Below, one piece after another: positions 1-6,439 of a DNA stretch of 9,923 nt. The notes beneath the pieces were generated by a model. The model ran no database searches and was not told where the DNA came from. It saw only the letters and a program-made list of their open reading frames with translations. The DNA comes from Rhodospira sp. GTDB taxonomy: Bacteria > Pseudomonadota > Alphaproteobacteria > Rhodospirillales > Rhodospirillaceae. Where the stretch lies: positions 1 to 9,923 of the forward strand of contig JANQGN010000289.1 of NCBI GenBank assembly GCA_028277295.1, in the 5' to 3' direction. Every line of letters begins with the position of its first letter. Positions within the stretch are counted from its first letter, which is position 1. The translations under genes and the position numbers were made by a program.

Positions 1-623
1 TCGGCCACGTAGCTCTGGAAGTGGGCGTCGCCTTCGTAGCCCTTCTGGCGCACCCACTCAAAGGCGGCGGTGAAGGTATGCTTGCCGAAGGCGCCGGGCA
101 GGGTGAACACGGATGCCTTCATGCCGGTCTGGCCCTCTGTGTTGGCGGGGTCCTCGGGCAGGAAGATGAAGGTGGGCGTGAACAGAACGCCCCAGCGGCG
201 GGCCAGGGCCTTTTCGGACATCACCTGGCCGTCGAGATCCGTGACCTCGCGGTCGCCGAACAGGTTGAGCTGCAAGACATTGAAGTGCTCCTTGACATAG
301 GCGTGGATCGCCGGGTCGCCGAGCAGGTCCGTGTTGACGGTCTTGCAGTAGATGCAGCCACGCTGCTCGAACACCACAACCAAACGCTTGCCGTTGGCGT
401 GACTATCGGCCAGGTCGTCCGACAGATCCAGGAAGGACTGCAGGAAAAAGTCATGGTGGTAGAGACCGTCCTCGCCAAGGGTCGGGACAATCATCGCGTC
501 GTCGGCGGCGTTGGCGGGACCGGGTGTCAGGGTGGCGGTGCCCATGATGAGGGCGGCCAGGGCAAACACACGGCAAAAACCAGGGACGCGGGCGCGCGGC
601 GCCCGGTGCGCGGTCGTGGGCAT
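1..623 (-). CDS. soxW: SoxW-type periplasmic thioredoxin, 3' end cut by window edge
   Basis: Reading the minus strand from an ATG at 623 gives an open frame of 207 codons that runs off the left edge with no stop. The start is set by a strong ribosome site (AGGGAGGAG) a few bases upstream. Residues 15-40 form a hydrophobic export signal ending near PANAA. A thioredoxin fold follows, with the redox motif C90-I-Y-C93 after the strand LVVVFEQRG and a cis-proline loop TPTF around residue 150, then the segment FEWVRQKGYEGDAHFQSYV near the usual C-terminus. SoxW proteins are periplasmic thioredoxins reduced by the CcdA-like SoxV. They are thought to keep Sox proteins or cytochrome maturation partners reduced. 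The gene lies 144 bases downstream of soxS on the same strand and is probably co-transcribed with it. It could be labelled simply as a thioredoxin-family protein; the sox context favours SoxW. Few residues are likely missing. Confidence 0.87.
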   Translation of the reverse strand, partial: MPTTAHRAPRARVPGFCRVFALAALIMGTATLTPGPANAADDAMIVPTLGEDGLYHHDFFLQSFLDLSDDLADSHANGKRLVVVFEQRGCIYCKTVNTDLLGDPAIHAYVKEHFNVLQLNLFGDREVTDLDGQVMSEKALARRWGVLFTPTFIFLPEDPANTEGQTGMKASVFTLPGAFGKHTFTAAFEWVRQKGYEGDAHFQSYVA

Positions 624-646
624 GGTGGACTCCTCCCTGTGGGTGA

Positions 647-661
647 CACGAGCGACTCGTG
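647..661. repeat. Short perfect inverted repeat upstream of soxW
   Basis: CACGAG and CTCGTG flank a 3-base spacer (CGA), 23 bases ahead of the soxW start codon. It could be a small leader hairpin near the ribosome site or a regulator half-site pair. Six-base arms occur by chance in GC-rich DNA, so this is weak. Confidence 0.25.
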
Positions 662-728
662 CGGTCTGGTTCGGGCGTACTGGTTTTCTTGGCCGGCCCC
701 TGGGTGCCGGCGGGTGCCACGGCGTCAA

Positions 729-744
729 TCCCCCGGGAGGGGGA
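729..744. repeat. GC-rich hairpin between soxS and soxW
   Basis: TCCCCC (729-734) and GGGGGA (739-744) form a perfect 6-bp stem with a 4-base loop. It starts 24 bases beyond the soxS stop on the minus strand. No T-run follows, so it is not a good intrinsic terminator. It may protect the soxS message end or dampen read-through into soxW. Confidence 0.3.
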
Positions 745-767
745 GGCGCGGGACGCGGCTGGTGGCG

Positions 768-1214
768 TCACGATCCTCCTTCGCGAACACCTTGGGGTAG
801 TTTCTCCAAAAGCGTGCCGAGCTGAAACCAGAAAAATTCGTCGCCGGCATAGCCCGTGATGCGGCCGATCTCGGTGCCGTTGTGGATCAAGACGAACGTT
901 GGCGTGAAGGAGACGCCGCGAATGGCGTCCAGGCCGGCCGGTCTAGGGTCATGCAGGTTGACCCGACGCAGGGGCGCGATGCGCGACTCCGCCGTCTTCG
1001 GATAGATCGGCCCCAACTCCTCGTGCCAGCGCTCGCACCATGTGCAGGCCGCCGATTCGAACATCACCAGTTCGGCCGCCCGCGCCCCGCCGATCGCGCC
1101 CGTGACGATCAGCGCCAGCACCGCGACAAGGGCGCGGGCCGCCGCCCGGGATGACCGCCAGCGCCAGAGCAGTGCGCGCATGGATGCACCGGCGCGGGTC
1201 GTCAGATGGTTCAT
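768..1214 (-). CDS. soxS: SoxS, periplasmic thioredoxin-fold thiol reductase of the Sox system
   Basis: This is a 148-residue protein. The ATG at 1214 is preferred over the more distal in-frame start near 1328 because AAGGGAGAA sits at proper spacing just upstream, and the extra residues would be low-complexity and come before the signal segment. Residues 24-47 form a hydrophobic export signal ending GGARAAE. The redox motif is C57-T-W-C60 (ACTWCERWHEELG), followed by YPKTAES, RRVNLHDP, the cis-proline loop TPTF (P105) and GRITGYAGDEFFWFQL, all typical of SoxS. In Paracoccus, SoxS reductively reactivates the SoxYZ carrier when its cysteine is blocked. The name collides with the unrelated AraC-type SoxS of enteric bacteria. 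It is the first gene of the leftward soxS-soxW unit, divergent from soxXYZAB. The usual soxR-soxS-soxV-soxW order is broken here: soxV lies after soxB. Confidence 0.9.
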   Translation of the reverse strand: MNHLTTRAGASMRALLWRWRSSRAAARALVAVLALIVTGAIGGARAAELVMFESAACTWCERWHEELGPIYPKTAESRIAPLRRVNLHDPRPAGLDAIRGVSFTPTFVLIHNGTEIGRITGYAGDEFFWFQLGTLLEKLPQGVREGGS

Positions 1215-1776
1215 GCGATTCTCCCTTCGTGGCGCCGGTCCGCGCCCGAGACGCCCCGACGCCGGCCCCGCGCGGCCCGTCATGGGCGGAGGTCCGCCCA
1301 CGGCGCCGATCCTCCCCGCGCGAAACACTGAGCCTTGCCATGGGAGAAACGATCCGCCATGCTTCCATTATAGAAATCTAATGAGCCAAGCACCAGCCGT
1401 CTCGGGCAGGGAACGCTTGGCCAGATACGGGGAGGACTGTTGTGCGGTGCACAGCCAGGCGACCACTTTGCGGGACCATCGATAGGGACCTCCCTCGGGG
1501 ACAGCCTGTCGAGACGCGCCAGCGCGCGCCGGCCGTTGGCCGGACCCAATAAAACACACAGTTCTGCCGGGGTTGTTTCAAGGCCGTCCCCTCTGCCACC
1601 GTGGCCCATGCCGCCGTGGCGAGGACTCGGAAGGGACAGGCGGACTCGCGCGTCGGCCCTGACCACAAGACGACTCTCTTAAGGTCGCGCGTGTGACCGG
1701 TCTCGCACCGGATAACAAAGAGAGTGTTTCACCGGCGTCAAGCTCGGGAAACCATGAACAGGGAGGAAACGGGGCA
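1215..1776. other. Divergent intergenic region between soxS and soxX
   Basis: The 562 bases separate two opposite transcription units. No reading frame in it has a plausible start and protein-like composition. It holds the AT-rich palindrome at 1366-1383, a small CCGGCC-GTT-GGCCGG hairpin at 1529-1543, and an A-rich patch near 1548-1561. I could not identify a convincing -35/-10 pair for soxX. It is long for a divergent sox promoter region, so long leaders or a small RNA are possible but not shown. Confidence 0.6.
1366..1383. promoter_or_regulatory. AT-rich palindrome over a TATAAT box; candidate operator and promoter
   Basis: CATTATA-GAAA-TCTAATG is an imperfect inverted repeat (6 of 7 arm positions pair) in otherwise very GC-rich DNA. 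On the minus strand it contains a perfect TATAAT at 1372-1367, about 150 bases ahead of the soxS start. No good TTGACA-like box lies at the expected distance. ArsR-family repressors of sulfur genes (SoxR, BigR) bind AT-rich imperfect palindromes overlapping promoters, so this is the best candidate operator in the window. The link to SoxR is inference. Confidence 0.4.
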
Positions 1777-2295
1777 ATGACATCGATCGGAGTCGCGATC
1801 CTCGGGCGCCTGCCCGCCATCCCGGTCGCCGGCCTTGGCGTTGGACTTGGCATGGGGCTGTTGCTGGCGGGCTCCGGCGCCTTGGCGGCCAGCGAGCCCC
1901 TCAAACCCTTCACCGTGGTTGAGGGCTACACCGTGCCGGATCCACTCACCGAGACCCCGGGTAATCCGGAGCACGGCCGCAAGTGGGTCATTAACCGAAA
2001 GCTCGGCAACTGCCTGAGCTGTCACGAAATGCCCATTCCCGAGGAACAGTTTCACGGACAGACAGGGCCGGCGCTGTATGGCGTGGCCGACGTCTACGAC
2101 GAAGGGGAACTGCGGCTGCGCCTGGTCGATCCCAAGGCGTTGAACCCCTACTCGATGATGCCGTCCTTCTACAAGGTCGACGGTCTTCATCGGGTGCGGC
2201 GCGGTTTCGAGGGAAAGCCCATCCTGACCGCCCAGCAGGTCGAGGACGTGATCGCCTACCTGATGACCCTGCGGGATACCAGCAAGAGACAATAG
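1777..2295 (+). CDS. soxX: SoxX, monoheme cytochrome c subunit of SoxAX
   Basis: The 172-residue protein is the small cytochrome subunit of SoxAX, the periplasmic L-cysteine S-thiosulfotransferase that couples thiosulfate to SoxY and passes electrons on to a c-type cytochrome. Residues about 13-38 are a Sec signal ending GALAAS. The single heme site is C79-L-S-C82-H83 (NCLSCH). The axial methionine is expected in the segment DPKALNPYSMMPSF (M127 or M128), followed by the conserved helix LTAQQVEDVIAYLMTLRD. The start at 1777 is chosen because GGGAGG lies at 1761-1766 and the signal peptide begins directly after. An in-frame GTG at 1693 would add 28 residues of no evident value. It is the first gene of the rightward sox unit, separated from soxY by an unusually large structured gap. 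Confidence 0.93.
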   Translation: MTSIGVAILGRLPAIPVAGLGVGLGMGLLLAGSGALAASEPLKPFTVVEGYTVPDPLTETPGNPEHGRKWVINRKLGNCLSCHEMPIPEEQFHGQTGPALYGVADVYDEGELRLRLVDPKALNPYSMMPSFYKVDGLHRVRRGFEGKPILTAQQVEDVIAYLMTLRDTSKRQ

Positions 2296-2389
2296 AGGCA
2301 TTGGGCTGGTCCGGTCGGCTGGGGCGCCGGCCGCCTGGCATTATTGGCCCGGTCACCCACCAGGCCCCACACACGATCCCCAGACAAGG

Positions 2390-2533
2390 TTCCTGGACGG
2401 GCGTCTCGCGGGAGGGACCCTCGGAGGGGAACCACTCTTGGAGCCCGTCCGGAAAGCCTCGAGCGCCGCAATATGTTGTGTTTCATCACCCTTGATGCGC
2501 GCCATATGTAGTGGCCTTCGCGGCTTTCCGGAC
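2390..2533 (+). promoter_or_regulatory. Competing hairpins in the soxX-soxY gap; possible attenuator or structured leader
   Basis: GTCCGGAAAGCC (2447-2458) and its exact complement GGCTTTCCGGAC (2522-2533) form 12-bp arms. Two inner pairs share almost the same centre near 2490: ATATG/CATAT (2471-2475, 2503-2507) and CATCA/TGATG (2484-2488, 2493-2497). The whole is thus an 87-base imperfect palindrome. An upstream segment (TTCC 2390-2393, GGACGGGC 2395-2402) can instead pair with GCCCGTCCGGAA (2443-2454), using the same left arm and excluding the large hairpin. The right arm ends 13 bases before the soxY ribosome site AAGGAGA (2547-2553). No T-run follows, so it is not a classical terminator. 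The pairings are seen; a regulatory role is inference. Confidence 0.45.
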
Positions 2534-2562
2534 AGACACGTGTTAGAAGGAGAGACACGACG

Positions 2563-3039
2563 ATGCACGATGCGTTGGAAACCGGTGGCGTCAGTCGGCG
2601 CACGCTCATGATCAGCTTTGGCGGTGGCGCCACCGTGGCGGCGGCGATGACGCTGAGCCCGGGCCTGTCCCTGGCCGGCGAGGCCGAGGTGCAGGCGATT
2701 ATCGACCAGATGGCCGAGGCCGCGCCGGCCGAGGGCGGCGTCGACCTGGATCTGCCGGAGATCGCCGAAAACGGCAACACGGTGCCCGTGACCTTCACCG
2801 TGGACGCGCCGATGACGGCCGACTCCTATGTCAAGACGGTCATGGTGATGGCCGATGGCAACCCACAGCCGGAGGTCGCCCGCTTCCACTTCACTCCGGA
2901 AAGCGGCACCGCCTCGGCCTCCACCCGCATGCGCCTGGCCGGGACACAGGGCATCATCGCGGTGGCGCAGATGAATGACGGCAGCACCATGATGGGTCGG
3001 AAGCTGGTCAAGGTCACGATTGGCGGCTGTGGCGGCTGA
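2563..3039 (+). CDS. soxY: SoxY, sulfur-carrier subunit with C-terminal GGCGG
   Basis: This 158-residue protein is the covalent substrate carrier of the Sox cycle. The cysteine in its flexible C-terminal tail, TIGGCGG (C156), carries the sulfur intermediates as SoxAX, SoxB and SoxCD act in turn. The N-terminus has a twin-arginine signal, SRRTLM at residues 11-16, then a hydrophobic stretch to about residue 38 (LSLAG). SoxY is folded before export together with SoxZ, which lacks its own signal. The mature domain is the usual beta-sandwich (NTVPVTFTVDAPM, YVKTVMVMADGNPQPEVARFHF). The start is fixed by AAGGAGA at 2547-2553. The ORF lies 267 bases after soxX, far more than the usual gap, and 84 bases before soxZ. 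Confidence 0.96.
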   Translation: MHDALETGGVSRRTLMISFGGGATVAAAMTLSPGLSLAGEAEVQAIIDQMAEAAPAEGGVDLDLPEIAENGNTVPVTFTVDAPMTADSYVKTVMVMADGNPQPEVARFHFTPESGTASASTRMRLAGTQGIIAVAQMNDGSTMMGRKLVKVTIGGCGG

Positions 3040-3123
3040 TCCGGCGCCCGGCATGGGCCCGCGACGACACAAACCAGACAGACCACCCTGCCTTTCAGGC
3101 AAGCATGCAAGGAGACACCAGCG

Positions 3124-3450
3124 ATGGCGAAGATTCGGCCGCGCGTGAAGGCCCCAAAGAAGGCGGCCATGGGCGAGATCATCGAGATCAAGACCCTCAT
3201 CAACCATGCCATGGAATCGGGACAGCGCAAGGACAGCAGCGGCAACCCGATTCCCCGGCGGATCATCAACCGCTTCGACGTCGCCTTGAACGGCCGCCAG
3301 GTGTTCTCGGTGGACCTGTTCCCGTCGATTTCGGCCAACCCCTATGTGGCCTTCTTCCTGAAGGCCGAGGAAAGCGGTGACTTGACGTTCACCTGGCACG
3401 ATGACGATGGCTCGGTCTACGAGGAGACCAAATCGATCGAGGTGGCCTGA
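3124..3450 (+). CDS. soxZ: SoxZ, partner subunit of the SoxYZ sulfur carrier
   Basis: The 108-residue protein matches the family length and pattern: RPRVKAPKKAAMGEIIEIKTLINH at the start, RRIINRFDVALNGRQVFSVDLFPSISANPY in the middle, and FTWHDDDGSVYEETKSIEV at the end. It has no signal peptide, as expected for a subunit exported by hitch-hiking on the Tat signal of SoxY. SoxZ forms a heterodimer with SoxY and positions its swinging arm. The ribosome site is AAGGAG at 3109-3114. A small TGCCT/AGGCA hairpin (3089-3101) stands just upstream of it. The gene is probably co-transcribed with soxY. Confidence 0.96.
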   Translation: MAKIRPRVKAPKKAAMGEIIEIKTLINHAMESGQRKDSSGNPIPRRIINRFDVALNGRQVFSVDLFPSISANPYVAFFLKAEESGDLTFTWHDDDGSVYEETKSIEVA

Positions 3451-3474
3451 GCCGTCATCCAGGCCACGCCGCCC

Positions 3475-3542
3475 GGGCGCGCCGCCGCATGGCGGTGGGC
3501 TCGCGCCCGGCGCGGGGGCCGCGTGCCCGGACGGGCGCGCCC
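3475..3542 (+). other. GC-rich structured spacer between soxZ and soxA
   Basis: GGGCGCGCC (3475-3483) can pair with GGCGCGCCC (3534-3542), enclosing CCGCC-GCAT-GGCGG (3482-3495). The stretch is almost pure G and C and starts about 25 bases after the soxZ stop. It is followed by an unusually A-rich leader (about 3597-3640). It could be a processing or stability hairpin that separates the carrier genes from soxAB. GC-rich DNA folds easily, so confidence is limited. Confidence 0.35.
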
Positions 3543-3665
3543 AAACCAATCCCGTCACGCTTGAGCAGGGGAGACCGACCGAACGCGGTACACCATGTAA
3601 AGCAAAAAGAAACAAAATAAATCCAGGGCATATACACAGTCATGCTCAGGATTCAGGGAGAACGC

Positions 3666-4481
3666 ATGAACACGACGAGAAAGGCGCTGGGCCTGCTGGC
3701 CGCCAGCGCGGGTCTGACGGCGGGCGTGGCCATGGCGTCGGACGATGGAACCCGCATCCATTGGGGTCCCTACATGGTGGATGACAAGCGTTCCGGCTAT
3801 ACCTACGCTGGGGCCCAGACTCGCGCCATGCAGGATGACGACTTTCAGAACCCGGCCTTCCTGTGGCTGGAGCGCGGCGCCGATATCTGGGAGACCGCCG
3901 CCGGCGAGACCGGCCAAGCCTGCGTCGATTGCCATGGCGACGCGGACGAAGGCATGGCCGGGGTGGGCGCGCGCTACCCCGTCTATTTTGAGGACTGGGG
4001 CAAGATGATGAACGTTGAGCAGCGAATCAACTGGTGCCGCGAGACGCAGATGCAAGCCGAACCCTTCGCCTGGGAGTCGGAGGACCTGTTGGGCATCACG
4101 GCGTTCGTCAAGAACCAGTCCAAGGGCATGCCGGTCAACGTCTCCATCGATGGGCCGGCCCAGCCCTTCTGGGAGCAGGGCAAGGCGTTCTACGAGCAGC
4201 GTCGCGGTCAACTCGACCTGGCTTGCACCCATTGCCACGTGGATCACGAGGGCACCCTGATTCGCGCCGAGACCCTCAGCCAGGGCCAATCCAACGGCTT
4301 CCCGACCTATCGGTTGAAATGGCAGACGCTGGGCTCGCTGCATCGGCGCTTCCGGGGATGTAACAGAAACATCCGCGCCGAGCCTTACCCCTACGGTGCC
4401 GACGAGTACGTCAATCTGGAGCTTTATGTCGCCTGGCGAGGCAACGGGCTGCCGGTGGAATCGCCGTCGGTGCGCAAATAG
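3666..4481 (+). CDS. soxA: SoxA, diheme cytochrome c subunit of SoxAX (L-cysteine S-thiosulfotransferase)
   Basis: The 271-residue protein is the catalytic subunit of SoxAX. Residues 1-24 form a Sec signal ending VAMAS. There are two heme sites, C86-V-D-C89-H90 and C187-T-H-C190-H191, so this is the diheme type seen in Rhodovulum and Paracoccus and not the single-heme type. The active-site heme ligand is C232 in FRGCNRNIRAEPYPYG; this cysteine is modified to a persulfide in characterised SoxA. The family features NWCRETQ (residues 122-128) and YVNLELYVAWRGNGLPVESPSVR at the C-terminus are present. The start at 3666 is preferred to 3642 because AGGGAG lies at 3655-3660 and the signal peptide follows directly. 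The A-rich, GC-poor leader stands out from the surrounding sequence and could hold an internal promoter. The soxB start lies 183 bases downstream. Confidence 0.96.
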   Translation: MNTTRKALGLLAASAGLTAGVAMASDDGTRIHWGPYMVDDKRSGYTYAGAQTRAMQDDDFQNPAFLWLERGADIWETAAGETGQACVDCHGDADEGMAGVGARYPVYFEDWGKMMNVEQRINWCRETQMQAEPFAWESEDLLGITAFVKNQSKGMPVNVSIDGPAQPFWEQGKAFYEQRRGQLDLACTHCHVDHEGTLIRAETLSQGQSNGFPTYRLKWQTLGSLHRRFRGCNRNIRAEPYPYGADEYVNLELYVAWRGNGLPVESPSVRK

Positions 4482-4628
4482 GCGCCCTTTCATCGACTCC
4501 ACGAGGCTGGCCGGGGTGTCCCGTGCCCGCGTCCTGGACCGCCGTCCGAGCGGCGCGCGACACCGTGTGCCGTCTCATCTCCCATCCGCGTTGCGCTGTC
4601 CGGGCGACACGGGCTCGTCCCGGTGTGT

Positions 4629-4653
4629 GACCGAACAGAGGCGACCGAACAGA
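4629..4653 (+). repeat. Tandem 11-base direct repeat at the soxB ribosome site
   Basis: GACCGAACAGA occurs at 4629-4639 and again at 4643-4653, a 14-base period, ending 11 bases before the soxB start. The eight bases GACCGAAC recur at about 3577-3584 upstream of soxA. Slippage duplication or a binding site for a regulator are both possible. The ribosome site of soxB itself is weak (GAGAG). Confidence 0.4.
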
Positions 4654-4664
4654 AGAGAGACACC

Positions 4665-6353
4665 ATGTTCACCAGGCGTGATTTCCTCCGCACGGCGGCC
4701 GCGACCGCCATCCTGCTGGGTGGTCCGGACGGCCTGCGCCGCGCGGCGGCGGCCCAGGCCCTGACCCAGGACGACCTGCTGCGGTTTGATCCCGTGGGCC
4801 AGGTGACGCTGTTGCACGTCACCGACGTGCACGCGCAGTTGAAGCCCGTCTACTTCCGCGAACCGTCCATCAACCTGGGTGTGGGCGCCGTCGAGGGGCT
4901 GCCGCCGCATGTGACGGGGACGGACTTCCTGTCCCTGTTCGACATCCCACGGGACTCGCCTGAGTGCTACGCGCTGACCAGCGTGGACTTCGCCAACCTG
5001 GCGGCCACCTACGGGCGGGTCGGCGGCCTCGACCGGCTGGCGACGCTGGTCAAGGCGATCCGCGCGGAGCGTCCCGACAACACCCTGTTCCTGGACGGTG
5101 GCGACACCTGGCAGGGGTCGTATACGTCGCTCATGACCCAGGGCGAGGACATGGTGCGGGCCTTCAACGCCCTGAAGACCGATGCCATGACCGCCCACTG
5201 GGAGTTCACCTACGGTCAGGACCGGGTTCAGGACCTGGTCGAGGGGATGTTGGCGTTCCCCTTCCTGTGCGGCAACGTGCTCGATACCTCGTGGGATGAG
5301 CCGGTGTTCGACTCCACCCAGATGTTCGAGCGCGGCGGCGTTCGGGTGGCGGTGATTGGCCAGGCGTTCCCCTACACGCCCATCGCCAACCCGCGGCACC
5401 TGATCCCCGATTGGTCCTTCGGCATCCGCCCGGACATGGTTCAGGCCCACGTCAATGACGCCCGCGCCGCCGGCGCTCAGCTTGTGGTGCTGCTGTCGCA
5501 TAACGGCTTCGACGTCGACCGCAAGCTGGCCTCGCTGGTCTCTGGTCTCGATGTCGTCCTGACTGGGCACACCCACGATGCCCTGCCGCGCGTGGTCACC
5601 GAGAGCGGCACGCTGCTGGTGGCCTCGGGCTCCCACGGCAAGTTCCTCTCACGCCTGGACCTGGACGTTCAGGGGGGCAAGGTGGCCGATTTCCGCTACC
5701 GCCTGATCCCCGTGTTCTCCGACGTCATCACACCGGATCCGGACATGGCCCAGGTGATCGCCGACGTGCGGGCACCCTACGAGGCCGAGTGCACCCGGGT
5801 GCTGGGCAGAACCGATGATCTGCTATACCGGCGCGGCAACTTCAATGGCAGCTTCGACGACCTGATCTGTCAGGCGCTGTTGGCCGAGCGAGACGCGCAG
5901 ATCGCCCTGTCGCCGGGCTTCCGCTGGGGGGCGACCCTGCTGCCCGGCCAGGAGATCACGGTGGATGACGTCCATTCCATGACCTCCATCACCTATCCGG
6001 CCGTCTATCGGACGGAAATGGACGGCGCGATGATCAAGACGGTGCTGGAGGACGTGGCCGATAACATTTTCAACCCGGACCCCTTTTACCAGCAGGGCGG
6101 CGACATGGTGCGCGTGGGCGGCATGGCCTACACCATCGATGTCGGCAAGCCCATGGGGCAGCGCATCTCCAACCTGGCCCTGCTGGAGACCGGCGAGACC
6201 ATCGAGCCTGCCAAGACCTACGTGGTGGCTGGCTGGGCGTCGGTGAACGAGGGGACGGAGGGGCCGCCGGTTTACGATCTGGTGGCCAACTATATCGAGC
6301 GGGAAAAGGTGGTCACGGTTCCCGAGAACACGTCCATCACCATCCGGGGGTGA
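4665..6353 (+). CDS. soxB: SoxB, dimanganese thiosulfohydrolase
   Basis: The 562-residue protein hydrolyses the terminal sulfone from thiosulfonate-loaded SoxY, releasing sulfate. It acts in the periplasm. The N-terminus has a twin-arginine signal (TRRDFLRT, residues 3-10). The N-terminal metallophosphatase-like domain shows the metal-binding blocks HVTDVHAQLKP (D54, H56), FLDGGDTWQGS (D147), HWEFTYG (H178), LLSHNGFD (H279) and VVLTGHTHDALP (H302, H304). A 5'-nucleotidase-like C-terminal domain follows (FNGSFDDLICQALLAERDA, SMTSITYPAVYRTEM, YTIDVGKPMGQRISNL). Length is normal for the family. The start at 4665 is chosen over an upstream in-frame start at 4623 because the Tat motif lies immediately after it. 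The usual residue before HWEF is glycine; here it is alanine, a minor change. Confidence 0.97.
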   Translation: MFTRRDFLRTAAATAILLGGPDGLRRAAAAQALTQDDLLRFDPVGQVTLLHVTDVHAQLKPVYFREPSINLGVGAVEGLPPHVTGTDFLSLFDIPRDSPECYALTSVDFANLAATYGRVGGLDRLATLVKAIRAERPDNTLFLDGGDTWQGSYTSLMTQGEDMVRAFNALKTDAMTAHWEFTYGQDRVQDLVEGMLAFPFLCGNVLDTSWDEPVFDSTQMFERGGVRVAVIGQAFPYTPIANPRHLIPDWSFGIRPDMVQAHVNDARAAGAQLVVLLSHNGFDVDRKLASLVSGLDVVLTGHTHDALPRVVTESGTLLVASGSHGKFLSRLDLDVQGGKVADFRYRLIPVFSDVITPDPDMAQVIADVRAPYEAECTRVLGRTDDLLYRRGNFNGSFDDLICQALLAERDAQIALSPGFRWGATLLPGQEITVDDVHSMTSITYPAVYRTEMDGAMIKTVLEDVADNIFNPDPFYQQGGDMVRVGGMAYTIDVGKPMGQRISNLALLETGETIEPAKTYVVAGWASVNEGTEGPPVYDLVANYIEREKVVTVPENTSITIRG

Positions 6354-6439
6354 GCGGTCGGCGTGATGTCATGGGCGCCGGCAGGGCCGCGAGGCCGGCC
6401 GCGGCGATCAAGAAACACAAGACAGGGAGCGTGACCGTC

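Noticed and set aside
1280..1666. Overlapping open frames on both strands in the soxS-soxX gap
   Set aside because: Composition is arginine/proline/alanine-rich in every frame, no motif is seen, and starts lack ribosome sites.
1754..1780. An 8-codon frame (MNREETGQ) whose stop overlaps the soxX start as ATGA
   Set aside because: It could be a translational coupling leader, but its own ribosome site is absent, it contains the soxX ribosome site itself, and so short a frame is expected by chance.
2353..3615. A 420-codon open frame on the minus strand across soxY and soxZ
   Set aside because: It lies opposite three firmly identified sox features, lacks a recognisable domain, and long antisense frames are common in GC-rich DNA with this codon bias.
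3555..5636. Two long minus-strand frames (3555-4502 and 4575-5636) antisense to soxA and soxB
   Set aside because: They mirror the codon structure of the real genes, have no family motifs and no good ribosome sites.
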